Source: Sanghuangporus weigelae (lineage: Eukaryota > Basidiomycota > Agaricomycetes > Hymenochaetales > Hymenochaetaceae). Taken from it: 64,000 nucleotides of DNA. The notes below the pieces were generated by a model. The model was not told the DNA's origin and made no database searches. It saw nothing but the letters and a program-made list of their open reading frames with translations. The stretch is taken from positions 1,488,001 through 1,552,000 of the forward strand of contig CP137322.1 of the NCBI GenBank assembly GCA_033182465.1, given 5' to 3'. The translations under genes were made by a program, and so were the position numbers. Positions 23,488-35,065 of this stretch are shown here, piece after piece; position 1 is the stretch's first letter, and the number at the start of each line of letters is the position of its first letter.

Positions 23488-26074
23488 GCATGTAGCAGCA
23501 TCCTATTGTATAAGTAGTAGCACCCCATGTGCCACACATAGCACACAGAACGAGACTGAATTGCTTCTGGTGCTGGTGTTGTTTTGCCGACGCCAGGAAC
23601 CAGGACTCTCGATCTGCCTCGGTGTAAGTTGTTTTTACTTCTTCTCTATACTCGTGCTTGTGAGGGAAGAGAAGGCCTTCCGTTCGACCGACGGATCGCA
23701 CCGCGTGTGTCAGCTTGAGTGAAGTAGTGAGAGTAGATCGTGTAATCCGCAATCCACAGTCCACACTAGCACTCCCGATCTTAGAGCTAACCCCTCCAAT
23801 CCAGTCCTTCTTCCCCTCGATTAAGCGAGAGAGCAGCTCCGGCGCTGATGCGAATTGCTATCGCAGGATTTGAAGGGAACAAATCTTAATGTTCGATATC
23901 AAACACACCATTTTTTGACGTTCTGAGAAAAAGAAAGCGTACATACGTATTTCTTATTTTCCTGTTTTTTTGTTCGTTAGTCAGGAGCCGAAGCTTTCTT
24001 TTTGCTTTGATAGGCTTATCCAGCAGTCATCAATATGTACATGTACTGCGCGAGGTACGTCGTCGCTTCAAAGGTCGATCTGGGGAAGAACGTTGCGTGC
24101 CTATCCCGGAGAGTTATTTTCTCCAGGTTTCATCTCCTACAGATATTTTGACCCTTCTACTATATATTGAGTACCGGCTTGAAATAACATAAAAACAAAA
24201 TAACGCACTTTCAAGATCTTGATCCAGTTGTTCCGTTACACTGGAAGAAAACTTTGATAGCGATAGCAACGTGTGTACTTATTCACTTGGGAAATCGTCG
24301 CACACGGGGACTATAATATCATTCGTATGCCATCTGAATGAAGCCTTCCACGGAGATGGAAGCGGCTGACAGCGATGGGTCTGGGCTGGCACGGACAAGA
24401 ACCTGGGACTTTGATACGTAAACAATGTACGTACTTATTTCTGTCTTCGCGCAAGGAAGAAGTCATCGACGTATTATTTCCCTCGTCTCCTCATGATCCT
24501 TCTTCTTTTCCTTACTACAAGTAACTTCCCTTGAGCTTCGACTTCGACTCGATTTGGATCGGTTAGCAATTTGAACTATGTTACGATCGCATTTTGCTGT
24601 TACCTTGTCCTTGCATAACTTCAGATCACCTGAGAATGCATTTAGAACGCTGCAACATCGAAGCAAAAGACGTAGCGCGCGTTCGTATTCCTCCTTATGT
24701 CTTCCTTTCAATATTCGAGAATCGGAAATTCATGTGGCCTTGCTATGGCCACCGCGAATCTGAGCCACGTCTTCCTTTCTCAATGAAATGGTCATGATGT
24801 ACCTGCGGGAAGATGGATCTGATAAAAAATTTGAATATGAATACCGAATGTTCATATAGAGAATACGATGTATAAACTTGCATTCAGTTCAAAGAGCTTC
24901 GTAGACTTCATTTGATGAAGGTGGCGGACGAGAAGTCAGGAATTAATGCACTTGTACCTGGTATCTCCGAGATTCGGGCAACGAGGAGGAAGAGAAGTTT
25001 TGGAATTGAGAGCTTGGCTGACACTCACTTCGCATTTCTCCCTTAGCGGCCGTGCAACACGGACTAGAGGCAATGCACATTGGATGGATAATGCGTCGTG
25101 TTCAGGAAACACTTTTTTGTCTAGTGCTCTTCAGTGCTTTGACTCGCTAGCTCGCCCGAGTTGATAGGGTGTCAATAACTCGTGTACGGGAAATAGCGAG
25201 AATGAATTCAGAAGCAAAGATCCTGTGTCGTGTCGTGCTTGCAAACGCAAAACAAAGTTCAGACACGCGGTGTTCCGCCTGAAATCTGAATGTGCGTTGC
25301 TTTAGCACTCTGCGGACTATCCGAGGGAACTGACCTCTGAAAGCAAATACTCGTCAGTCAGAAGAAAAGAACGCTGCACTGCACCGGAGAGAATAGGAAG
25401 GTAAATGTACTTCTGGCTTCGCACAAGCAAACTCGCAAACGTATGCAGACATCGGCAAAGCCTCAGGAGCACCGACTTAGTCCCCAGGTGGTCAATAATA
25501 AGCCAGGTACGTCACTCAGCTCTCTACTTTGTACCGGAGGCTTCTCGCCGTCATATCTTCTTAGAGTTGCGCGTGTTTTACACCTCGGTTCGAACGATGG
25601 CAGAAGACAGGATGATTCCGAATCGTGGGGTAAACGGCAAGTAGCGTCTGCCGACTTGCTGAGATGGCAGGAAGATGTATCAGTACTGAGTCGGCCCGGG
25701 AAAACGCAACTCGCTGTCTTTCTGCTTGGCTGTTCTATTTCGAACGAAGGTAAATGCACGAATGAGGACGTCATGATACAAAGTCCCTTCATTTTACCAA
25801 AGCTAAGGTGGAAAGGCATTCATAGTCGGAGGTATTTCTTGTCTTCCTGCCCTTCCATCAGGACCTGAGATGCGTCATCGCCTCAGGATGAGGACAAGGG
25901 GAAACTTGGAGATTGGTTAATTGCGGGTTTTCATGCTTCTTTGACGGAGCGCATAGACGTCATATCAATACTGATCTCCGATAGTGGCACGGTGCAAAAT
26001 GCCGCCAGCCTGACCTTGCAAGTTATCGATGCATCCGAACTCATGACCCGGAAAAGCATTTCACGGGATCCATT

Positions 26075-26088
26075 CCCCCCCCCCCCCC
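26075..26088. repeat. Poly-C homopolymer run
   Basis: Fourteen consecutive C, an unusual homopolymer for this region. Its length may be uncertain because such runs are prone to sequencing error. Confidence 0.85.
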
Positions 26089-27203
26089 TGCAATGATTCA
26101 GGAGGCGGAGCTACAGACAAACAGCAGTTTACCCTCTCATGGTCCGCGATTGACACGAGACAAGCGGAAGAAATTAGCATGGGGCAGAAAGAGTCACGAG
26201 TGGACTCACTCAGGAGATACTCAGGACGATGAAAATGATAATGTGAATACGCACACGCATCGAACGAACGAAATAAAACGAATAGCATTCGAGCTCAGAG
26301 CAAGTTGCCCTTATCGCGACACATCATCCATTTTCGACACGACTAAATCTTTCTTCCCGAGCCTGAAGAAGAACTTTCAACAGTGATACTCGTGGAGATC
26401 ATGACGTTGAACTCTCTACCGTGTCGGATGCATCCGAAAGATGAAGTAAAGCTTGCCACCGTCGGGACTCGGTCGCATGTACAATGGTTCTGGCAGCAGT
26501 GGTGACGGTCCGCGATCCGCCTTCTAAAAGCAATGCTTTGGGAACCAAGAGAAACCGAGGAGATCCAGATGGACAACCGAGGCCTTAAGCTTCAATCAGG
26601 TGAAGGTGATTCGCTCTGTGGTGCTCACTGTGAGGATACGTACTATGTGTTCAAGACTTGAGGTTCATTAATATTCAGGGACTTGAAAATGCACGTGACT
26701 GACGCGTCTCGAAGCGTCACGCGTATCTTACATAACGAGGACCAGAATAGAATTCTATAAACTTGAAACCCTCAATTATGATTCAATCAGTCAGTAGTGA
26801 CGGTATCACCTGTCCATATTCATCGCGACGCAACGCCATGAAAGCTGAAAGCTATGTTGCATGAACCGGATGTGGCATAAGTAGTAGTCGGGATTTGGTC
26901 TGAGCGTAATTTCTATTCTTGTGAGTTGCTAAAAACGCAAGCAGAAAAAACTGAAAAAACTGTAGATTGAAGTTGTTGTGTGCAATTTTCTCCGTGACTT
27001 GGTTTCAGGGAGGTGATTTCTATTCAATATCTTGATCGTTGTGAGGCAGCCAGTGAGCCAGGGGCGCGCAGCAGTAGTACGCCGAGAGTGGCAGTGTAAA
27101 GAAAATCATCTTGCTGGAGATCGGCATAGACCGAGTAAATTGAATTCTCATGAGAGCTGATCTCCTTTACTTCTTCTCCTATCTCACCTCCTTTGTCTGT
27201 CTA

Positions 27204-30200
27204 ATGGTGTCCTCATCCATAAATGCAAGAGGCTATCCATTAGATGGATATTCGCCTGTTGCGTTAACACATCCAGGAAATACTGAAAGTTATGAGAACT
27301 CACCATCATCAGCGTATCCACCTCCTTTCAGTAGAGTATCAGTCGACCGTGACGACAACACGCGCAGCGACTCCTTTTCTATGCACTCGCATGCTCTGCT
27401 GGCGCCTCGAGCGAACACAGAGCCAATGCCAACGATGCCAGGAATGCCAGTCCCGCAGGACTATTCACGGACGAGTAGTGCTACCAAAGCGCCAGGCTCG
27501 CGTTCGACGACGGGTCTGACACATCGTGCTCAGAATTCGAGTTGGGATCTCTTAGCTGGATTAAGAAAGGAAGCTGAAGGATTCGATACACGCAATGCAA
27601 CGGAGTCGCACCTTCAGTTCGCTCAAGGAGACATGCCGAACACCAGGGTGTGCATCATATTCGCATGAGATTTGTGGTGATTATTGACTTCAGTCCCGTA
27701 GTTTGCAAGAGTGTACAACTATCTGCTCAACGTTTCAATTGTAACGCGCTGGACGCTGTTCATCGTCCCGGTTCTGGCTCTGTTATGGATACCTGGTATT
27801 CTTGGTCTCACCAGGTTCCCAGATGCAACGGTAAAGTCCCATGTTTCATAACCGTTTTTTTCCATTATCTGATAACTACCTGAACTTTAGATTTACCACG
27901 TCAAATTGCTGTGGTGGTCTGTTTGGCTCTCGGTGGTTTGGGGAGGTAAGGTTGTCCAACAAGATCTTGATTTGTTATGCTTATCAAATCCCAAAGGGTG
28001 GTGGTGTTCATTGGCCGCAGCGTAGGAAACCTTTATCGCACCCATAATACCGTTCTAACCTCTATTTCAGTCGAATTTTGCCTAGAATTACTCGGAACAC
28101 GATCGGCATCGTTGCTGTTGGAACGCGAAAATACATAGACTGGCTAGAAGTCCTCGTTAGGTGCGGCAAAATCTATCTGCAATTAAATTTTGAATGAAGA
28201 GTCGAGTTAAACGTTTATGTGCTAACGGTACTTAGATACGTGGCGCTATTCTCTTGGACCCTGGTTATGTGGATTACATATGTTCCGTTGATTGTGGGGC
28301 GCGTCATCGGTGACAAGCCTACCCAAATATCATTCCTGGCCAATCTGCTATTTGGAATATACCTTTGCTCTGCTCTGCTGCTATTCGAGAAGTTCTCGAT
28401 TCAGTGGATAGCCACGAAATTTCACGAGAGGTCTTACGCCGGTGAGCTCATATTTTCAAAATTATGATATCTAGGATTCAACCTGAACGTTCTGCGTTGC
28501 GTTTCAAATTTGTTAGACCGAATCACGGACCAGAAGTTAGCCATCAGAATCCTTGTTACACTGTATTCACACTCGTCCGAGTTGTCCGGTCGTTCAGATA
28601 CACTGAAAGACCGTGATGCAACACAAAAGCCTCCACCAAAGAAGTTTTTCAAGAGAGCATTAAAAGGCGTTCGCGTGGCGGCAACTACCACGACTACAGC
28701 GCTTGGAAACGTGGCCTCCGAGATTGCGGGAAGGTAATGTTTGATATATTTTCAAATTCGTCGCATTAATTGAGATCATTGATGAATCAATGACAGCTCG
28801 GTTCTCCAGCCGAATTCGCCTCAAGCGATGGTCCAAACAGCGCTGAGATCTGCAAACAAGACTAGATTACTTGCTCGACGTCTATTCTATTCATTCTGCC
28901 AGCCGGACGCAGACACCCTTGTACTGACGGATATTGCTCCGTTTTTTCATTCGCACGAAGCTAGCCAGACTGCTTTTACACTATTTGACAGAGATGGCAA
29001 TGGAGACGTTACTCGAGAAGAAGTTGAGCTGGCATGTCTGTAAGTCCTACACCATTTATCCGATGAATACGAGCTAAATGAAAGATTACGCACAGCGATA
29101 CCCACCGCGAACAATTATCCATTGAGCATTCTATGCGGGACCTCGACTCGGCTGTCGGTCGTCTTGATAACATTCTTATGAGTTTATACGTGGTCATTGC
29201 GGCTCTGATTATTGGTATGCCTCGAATTTCAATTTGCTTTATCTCACCACTCACATATCCTTGCAGTTGTCGTCCTCGATAGACAAGTAGTTTCGCTACT
29301 GACTGGAGCAGGAGCTTTCATTCTAGGTTTGAGTTGGCTAATCGGCAACTCTCTCCAAGAAGTGCTTTCCAGTATCATTTTCCTCTTCATCAAGCACCCG
29401 TTCGATGTCGGTGATCGCGTCGAGATCTCGAAAGATCCGAAGGAAACATATACAGTGAAGGAAATCAGGCTGCTTAGTACCATCTTCTTAGATGGTAATA
29501 GTTGCCTAGTTCAGGCACCGAACTCGGTCTTAACGACACTGGTGGGTCTCGGTGTCCAGTGCGCAGACTTAAGACTAAATGTCAATGGTTTTAGCTGATT
29601 CACAATCTCCGGAGAAGTCCACAAATGACCGAGACCTTCGATTTTGATGTTTCGTACGACACAACTTTTGAACAGATTGAACAACTGCGTGCGAAGATGC
29701 TTGCATTCGTGCGAGATGAAGGACGTGATTTCTTGCCGAGCTTTGATGTTGTCGTGAAAGACATACCTGAGCAAGAGAAAATGACGCTCAGCGCGGATAT
29801 CAAGTATAAGTCGAATTGGCAACAAGGCGCTCTGAGAGGTATGCACTTATCGCACCCGTGCTTTATGTTGCTCACAGTAAAGTTTATGACAGTTAAACGG
29901 CGTAACAAATGGATCTGCGCACTCAAGACGTCACTTGCTGAGTTGAAGATCTTCGGTCCTGCTGGAAATCCAGATGCAGAAAAACCTCCGAAAATGTACA
30001 CAGAGATCCCCTGGGATGAGGTGAAGAGAATGGAAGAGGAAAGAAAGCGACGTGAAGCAGGTCGCCAGTCTTTCATCAAGTCAGAGTATGACCTGGCAGA
30101 CAAAAATACGGTTGCTAGTGAGTGGCTCTCTTGCGCTACTAATCCGCTTGAGTATTGATGAGCTTATCTACAGTGAATGACGACGATGTTTTCGGCGAAG

Positions 30201-30475
30201 CTGAGCAGGTATGTGAATTCGTGGACCACTCACATCTGAGCATATTATTATTTTATTTTATTTTTCTTTGGTAGATGTATATGACAAATCCACGACGTGG
30301 ATATACCGACAGCTCGACAGCTGGATCTTCCCGTATGCCATCTAGGACTAACTCGTCGGGGCCCAGTAGGGTGATGCCTGGACCACCTCCAGTTATGCCA
30401 TTACCTCAAACCCCTGAGGCATACGAGATGGGTACTGCTGCTGGCAGTCGCCACAGAATGCAAGGGAGCACGTAG
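27204..30475 (+). CDS. MscS-family mechanosensitive channel with EF-hand (fungal Msy type)
   Basis: Fungal Msy1/Msy2-like channels sit in the ER or cell membrane and release ions under membrane stretch, with calcium sensing by an EF-hand. The N-terminus is Ser/Pro-rich and cytosolic, followed by several transmembrane helices (for example RWTLFIVPVLALLWIPGILG, the helix at 28260-28320, and ANLLFGIYLCSALLLFEKFS). A complete EF-hand loop, DRDGNGDVTREE, lies at about 28990-29025. The pore region follows: LLTGAGAFILGLSWLIGNSL, then KHPFDVGDRVEI and the beta domain LDGNSCLVQAPNSVL. The C-terminus is Pro/Gly/Ser-rich. There are about 12 exons. The start at 27204 (MVSSSINARGYPLDG) was preferred; an in-frame ATG at 27150 would add 18 hydrophobic residues. 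Neither has a strong start context. Confidence 0.9.
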
Positions 30476-30839
30476 CAAAATTAGAAAACAAAATATTCAC
30501 CCTCCTTTCATGGCATAGACTCCCGCATCTTGGTTTATTGGCTATCATCGATGTTATAAACTTACATGGCGCATCCTGTATCCCATCCTATGTTCAGCTG
30601 GCTGAGCAGAGATCGTATATCACACAGAATATAGCAGTAGATTTATTCTAACCTAATAATATTGCCCGTGATCCGCGCGGATCAAAACGGTAGTCCGTCT
30701 GTTGTGCACGTGAATAGATATCCGAAGCTGTATCCGCGTCTCGCTCAAGGTTGTATGCGCTCGACGGTCCGCTCAAGCTCCCACAAGAATGCCTATTTCT
30801 ATCCACTAATACCACGGCACCCAAAACGTATCGGTATTA
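30476..30839. promoter_or_regulatory. Intergenic spacer upstream of RraA-like gene
   Basis: A 364-bp gap between two genes on the same strand, holding the 3' end of the channel gene and the promoter of the next one. I see no specific motif. Confidence 0.4.
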
Positions 30840-31796
30840 ATGCTTCGTGCACTACCACGCACGTTCTCGCTCTTCCGCCAGATGTCCTCCTCAGTCTCTG
30901 CAACCTCCTCGGCGCTCGGCCAGTTTTCCACATGCGAACTCTCAGACGCACTCATCAAAATAGGGCTGCCGCACGGCGGTCACATCCCTGACGTTCGCCG
31001 GCAATCAGTATACGAAGGCAGCGCAGATCAGCGAGTCTGTGGACCTGCTTATACTGTAAAGATGGTGCTGTCGAGCGAGAAGGATGCACCGAAACTAACT
31101 GAGCATTACGTGGATACGGCAGAGCGTGAATCAGTTATCGTGATTGACGCACCTCCTCGTACGTTGGATATTCGATATTTGATTTTGTTTCTCGCTTCTG
31201 CTCAACTTCCTGACTTGCTTCTTGTTTGCCGGTCGTTGCCTTATTCTACATAGTGACGAAGAATGCCGTATGGGGAGGCTTGATGACCGCAGGCGCACAA
31301 GCCCGAGGAGCGTTGGGTGTAGTCATATCCGGTCGTTGTCGGTAATTGTCATGACTGTTCGCTTCGTTTCGTCTACTGACCACAGTATACGTAGAGATGT
31401 TGCCGAGCACGTTGCTGCGCGCTTCCCAATATTCGCTCGAGGAACCTCGACACTCGTAAGTTACAAGCCGCCCTCTCTAACGACCTTCTGTTGCATTTAG
31501 CCACTCTAACTACGCTTGATTTCAAGGGTCAATATCCGTTCACCCGGCCATCCGCGGTGCAAGTGCCCTTGAAAATTGATGCCGAGCCCGCGGGATGTGA
31601 CTTCCCTTCTATCACCATCAATCCGGGAGACTTCATCGTGGCAGACGAAGACGGCGTTGTCTGCGTACCGGCCAACTCGGTGGCCGTAGTCATACAGCTT
31701 GCTGAGCAGGGGCGAGAAGCCGATGCGCGCTGCTTGGAGGATATAAAAGTAGGTCTCGGCGTCCAGGCTAGCTTCAAGAAGCACAGGGGGAAATGA
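30840..31796 (+). CDS. RraA-like / 4-hydroxy-4-methyl-2-oxoglutarate aldolase family protein
   Basis: About 249 residues in four exons. The first exon has an N-terminal extension (MLRALPRTFSLFRQMSSSVS) that could be a mitochondrial presequence, or translation may start at the second Met (30882). The conserved part begins with LSDALIKIGLPHGGHIPDV. The core LTKNAVWGGLMTAGAQARGA leads to GVVISGRCRDVAEH, where Arg-Asp of the HMG aldolase/RraA active site is visible, and then ARGTSTLGQYPFTRPSAVQV. The end has PGDFIVADEDGVVCVP, the typical family close. Bacterial relatives are class II pyruvate aldolases or RNase E regulators; fungal members have no settled role, though metal-dependent oxo-acid aldolase/decarboxylase activity is the best guess. 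It is convergent with the FAD oxidoreductase. Confidence 0.88.
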
Positions 31797-32106
31797 TCTA
31801 GCTCAGAAGCCCTTCACGGTTTATTACTTATTTGAAATTCCTTTCACGTACATGGCGTCTCCTGGGATGACCATCTGTATACTAAGCTCTTATGTATAAA
31901 TGTCCATAAGGAAGATTGGAACCGAGAGGTCAAGTATCTTGAATCTTATCGCGATGAATTGGGGTTGTTCTAAGTGGTATAAGTGATAAATACGTGACGC
32001 CTCCAAGCCGACCCGATGAGAAAAAGGAAACAACTTCGGTCCTAACGTAAACCGGAACGAGGGAAGTTGTGAAGCATGCGACGATCTCGAGGTGGACAGG
32101 TATAGT
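31797..32106. other. Convergent spacer between RraA-like and FAD oxidoreductase genes
   Basis: About 310 bp that must hold both 3' UTRs. I see no other element. Confidence 0.4.
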
Positions 32107-34368
32107 TCAATCTTGCAAGAAATCCTTAGCGAGTCCTACTTTCTGTTTGCCCCATAACAGGAAGACTTTTGCCAACGAAACGGGATTCATCAGCTCGCCA
32201 GGTGGACCAAGGAAGTTGAATGCGCGATATAGAGCACTGTTGAGCTTCTCGTCCTGCACACGATATAAGCAATTATTGGCAAACAGCATCTTTCCCAAGA
32301 ATGTGAGTTACGACGCACCTTTAGCGATAGCCACATCATGCTCGCCGTAACTTTGAAATTCATGTATTCATCGCTCGGCTTCTCACCTTCTACGGGCTTA
32401 GTAGTAGGGAAGAGGTAATCTAAAATAGACACACAGTTACCATCATATCACGGAAGCTTCGCAATGTGTAAACGAACCTATTGGTTTAGTTCCTTCCCTA
32501 AAATTAGATGGAGTAATGTGTCAATTCCGCTCAGTAACAAAAAGATCTGCGCTGACCATGCCATAGCAGTCCTCTGAGCTTGCGATTTGAAATAACGAGC
32601 GCTGAATCCATCCGGGATTACTGTAGAATTTATCACGCTTCGCGACCGAAGAGTACTATCCAATGTCACCACACTCGCAACGGCCTTCGAAAAACCTTGT
32701 CTAGTCAACGAGATAAGACACATTCACTGTTCAAAGGTGGCATAACGTACCCGAATGTCGGGTTCACTTGCATTACTGAATCTCCGACAGCAACGAAGTT
32801 TTTTGGTAGGTAGGCGGCTTTTTCGTATTTGATCCATGATAATGTTGCTAAATAAGAGTAAATATAACATCCAGTCTACGCATGATTTGTGAAAATACTC
32901 ACGGTATTTTGTCGTTAGATATTCCACTTGGCCCTTGTTTGCCTCAACCAGGATATCAACAAGGTCTAATATCCATTTCGGAATCTGATCTTGTGGAGTA
33001 AGATAAGACAGGTAGTCTCTCAGTTCTTCGACCTCAGGAAGTGGTTGCTGTCCCCACGCTCCAACCATGAATCTGACTAGTAGCCTGTCAGCACTTCAGA
33101 TATACACATATTGACGATTACTTACTGCGATGCCCCTCCAATCTATCCAAAAACAAGCTTTTTGTGCATTTTGCGAGCACTGGGGTGTAAGAGTACATCC
33201 ACATGGCTCTGTCATAACCACCCGGAATGGGTAGCTTATCGCGAATTTCAGGAGGTACGTGGAAATAGAAAGTTCTTGTTTGTTGATCAGTGTAGTACGT
33301 TATCCTCATTTTCGGATCGCTCAGCGCCAAACGACCGCCAGCCGTTTTGTCGGATGCTGCGCTGATGCGTTTAAGCCACTTCAAACCGGCTTGGGCTGAT
33401 CCGGTACAATCTAATCAAGAAAAGCCGAGTCAGTGGTGATTCCGTTGGTCCAAATATCTTCAGACGTACCAACAACCAGTGTCGCAGGAATCGTCTTCTC
33501 CGAGTTGTCGGGTAAGCGAACAACGACAGATGACAATGTACGTTCATCACCCATCACGGTTTCCACGCCCTTGACTGTTCCTGTCATCCAGCGAATGCGG
33601 GGACAGTCCCGGAGGAACAGACGACGTAGCATTCTCTCGCATCCTTCGCGACTCATGAAGAAATTCTGAACATATTGTCCATCGCAATTCTTAACCGTGC
33701 GTAGAAGGTACTTGTTAAAGAAGAAGCTATTGAATTCGGATTTACCAACACTTAGGAAAGCTTCAGCATGACTGTTTCATACTCGGCAGAGACACGGGTA
33801 ATGACGCACCGACCGTCCGCCTTCCTGATTTCATCGTCTATAGAGGGGTATAGAGCCTTAAGCGCAGCATAAGATAATGGCTGGAAAGCTATCAAGACAT
33901 AAGCATATCATGTCGACAAGTATCTCATCTCACACACCATGTGTAGTCTTATACTGAAAGACTCGGGCTCTGTTGTATATTCCGCGGCCTTCAATCGGTT
34001 CTCCCTCTGGGCTGTATACTGGCGAGGAACCCTCCGGTGTCGCTAGCCACTCTTCAGGTTCTACGATAAGCACATCCTCGAAGTGATCTGCGAGGAGCCG
34101 GGCACTCCATAATCCAGAATAACTAACAACTGACGTTAGGGGAGGGCATGAGACGCTTATAACTTATAACGCACCTTCCGCCGCAGACAACTGCAGTCCC
34201 CTTGATCCTCTTTTCATCGGGCCTGGGCCGTCCAAGGTTAGGGATATCGTATAGTACGGTCTGCGTTCTAGTAAGATATTGTTTTATAAGGAAGGCAGAG
34301 CAACGCCAGAATGTGTACAGCGCAAGAATATCGAAGGCGTAATATGCACCTTGAGGGAGGTAATCCAT
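32107..34368 (-). CDS. Membrane-anchored FAD-dependent oxidoreductase (monooxygenase-like)
   Basis: The first exon encodes an N-terminal hydrophobic helix (YYAFDILALYTFWRCSAFLI). A Rossmann nucleotide-binding segment spans two exons: TAVVCGGSYSGLWSARLLAD, then EDVLIVEPEEW. Further exons carry QYKTTHAFQPLSYAALKALY, VKGVETVMGDERTLSSVVVR with TLVVGTSEDIW (a second dinucleotide-site-like segment), and the end LNSALYRAFNFLGPPGELMN leading to KVGLAKDFLQD-stop. This order fits an Agaricomycete family of FAD/NAD(P)-binding proteins related to flavin monooxygenases. The substrate is not predictable. About ten short introns interrupt the gene. It is convergent with the RraA-like gene and downstream of polymerase kappa on the same strand. 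Family-level call only. Confidence 0.8.
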
Positions 34369-35065
34369 AGTGAGAAGCAGTGAGGAGACCGTTGCATGAA
34401 AAGAAAGAGAAAGAACGGGCTCCGGGGAGCCTAGAGGACCTAGTACGATAGCTTTATATTGCTTTATACAGCCGCTCGCGTGTCAGTGTGAGATTTTCTA
34501 CCGAATGAAAAGAACCCGCCGATGCTAGATTGACCCCGGATGCTGGCGACCTTCGGTCACTTCGCCGCGTTCACTGATTTTCTTAGCGACATTTGAAGTC
34601 GGATCACTTCCAAAGAGAAGTGAAAGTCCTTGGTGCAGAAAGCAACGTGCACGCAGTTGAAATACTTTGGGTGATTGAAGGTCATAGCGAAAGTATGGCA
34701 CAAACAAACTCAAAGTGTCTGATCGAACGTTAAGGTTAGTTAAGGGACCAGATCTTCATTTGTCAGATCTAGTTACATAAACTTAAACTCAGCTTCCGCA
34801 TCGACGGCTTTCCCAGATATGACACCGACGTCTCCGATAAAATACGAAACATAATAGGCACCGAGATTAATATTAATATTTTGTGCGTACATAGTGTGCA
34901 AAATACATGTCCCATTGTCCGTAAAAGAGTCGTTGGAATCGCGTGATCCGAAAGTAAAAACGAAATACAAAATGTGATGCATGGAACGGAATGATTGCAT
35001 ACAGTGCAGCGATATTCAAAAACAATAATAAATTAGGAAATAAATACCAGTCGTCCTTTCTTAGC
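34369..35065. promoter_or_regulatory. Spacer between POLK 3' end and FAD oxidoreductase promoter
   Basis: About 700 bp upstream of the FAD oxidoreductase start. The only open frame of note (34525-34713, minus strand, 62 codons) has no recognisable features. The part near 34860-35060 is AT-rich and probably the 3' UTR of the polymerase gene. Confidence 0.4.

Larger units (their letters stand above)
23048..27203. other. 4.2-kb stretch with no recognisable gene
   Basis: This is the longest gap in an otherwise dense region, between the TLG2 stop and the start of the MscS channel gene. Open frames here are short (141 codons at most, 25443-25868), overlap frames on the other strand, and show no family motif. 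Simple repeats are present: a (TAG)n-like run near 23195, (TTTG)n at 23471-23487, and a run of 14 C at 26075-26088. I found no tRNA with matching A and B boxes, no terminal repeats and no transposase-like sequence. It may hold a long non-coding transcript, long UTRs or the remains of a lost gene. Confidence 0.5.

Noticed and set aside
25443-25868. 141-codon open frame on the plus strand in the gene-free stretch
   Set aside because: It overlaps a 118-codon frame on the other strand, has no recognisable motif, and no flanking exons could be joined.
34525-34713. 62-codon minus-strand open frame between FAD oxidoreductase and POLK
   Set aside because: Too short, no motif, and it lies in the promoter of the oxidoreductase gene.
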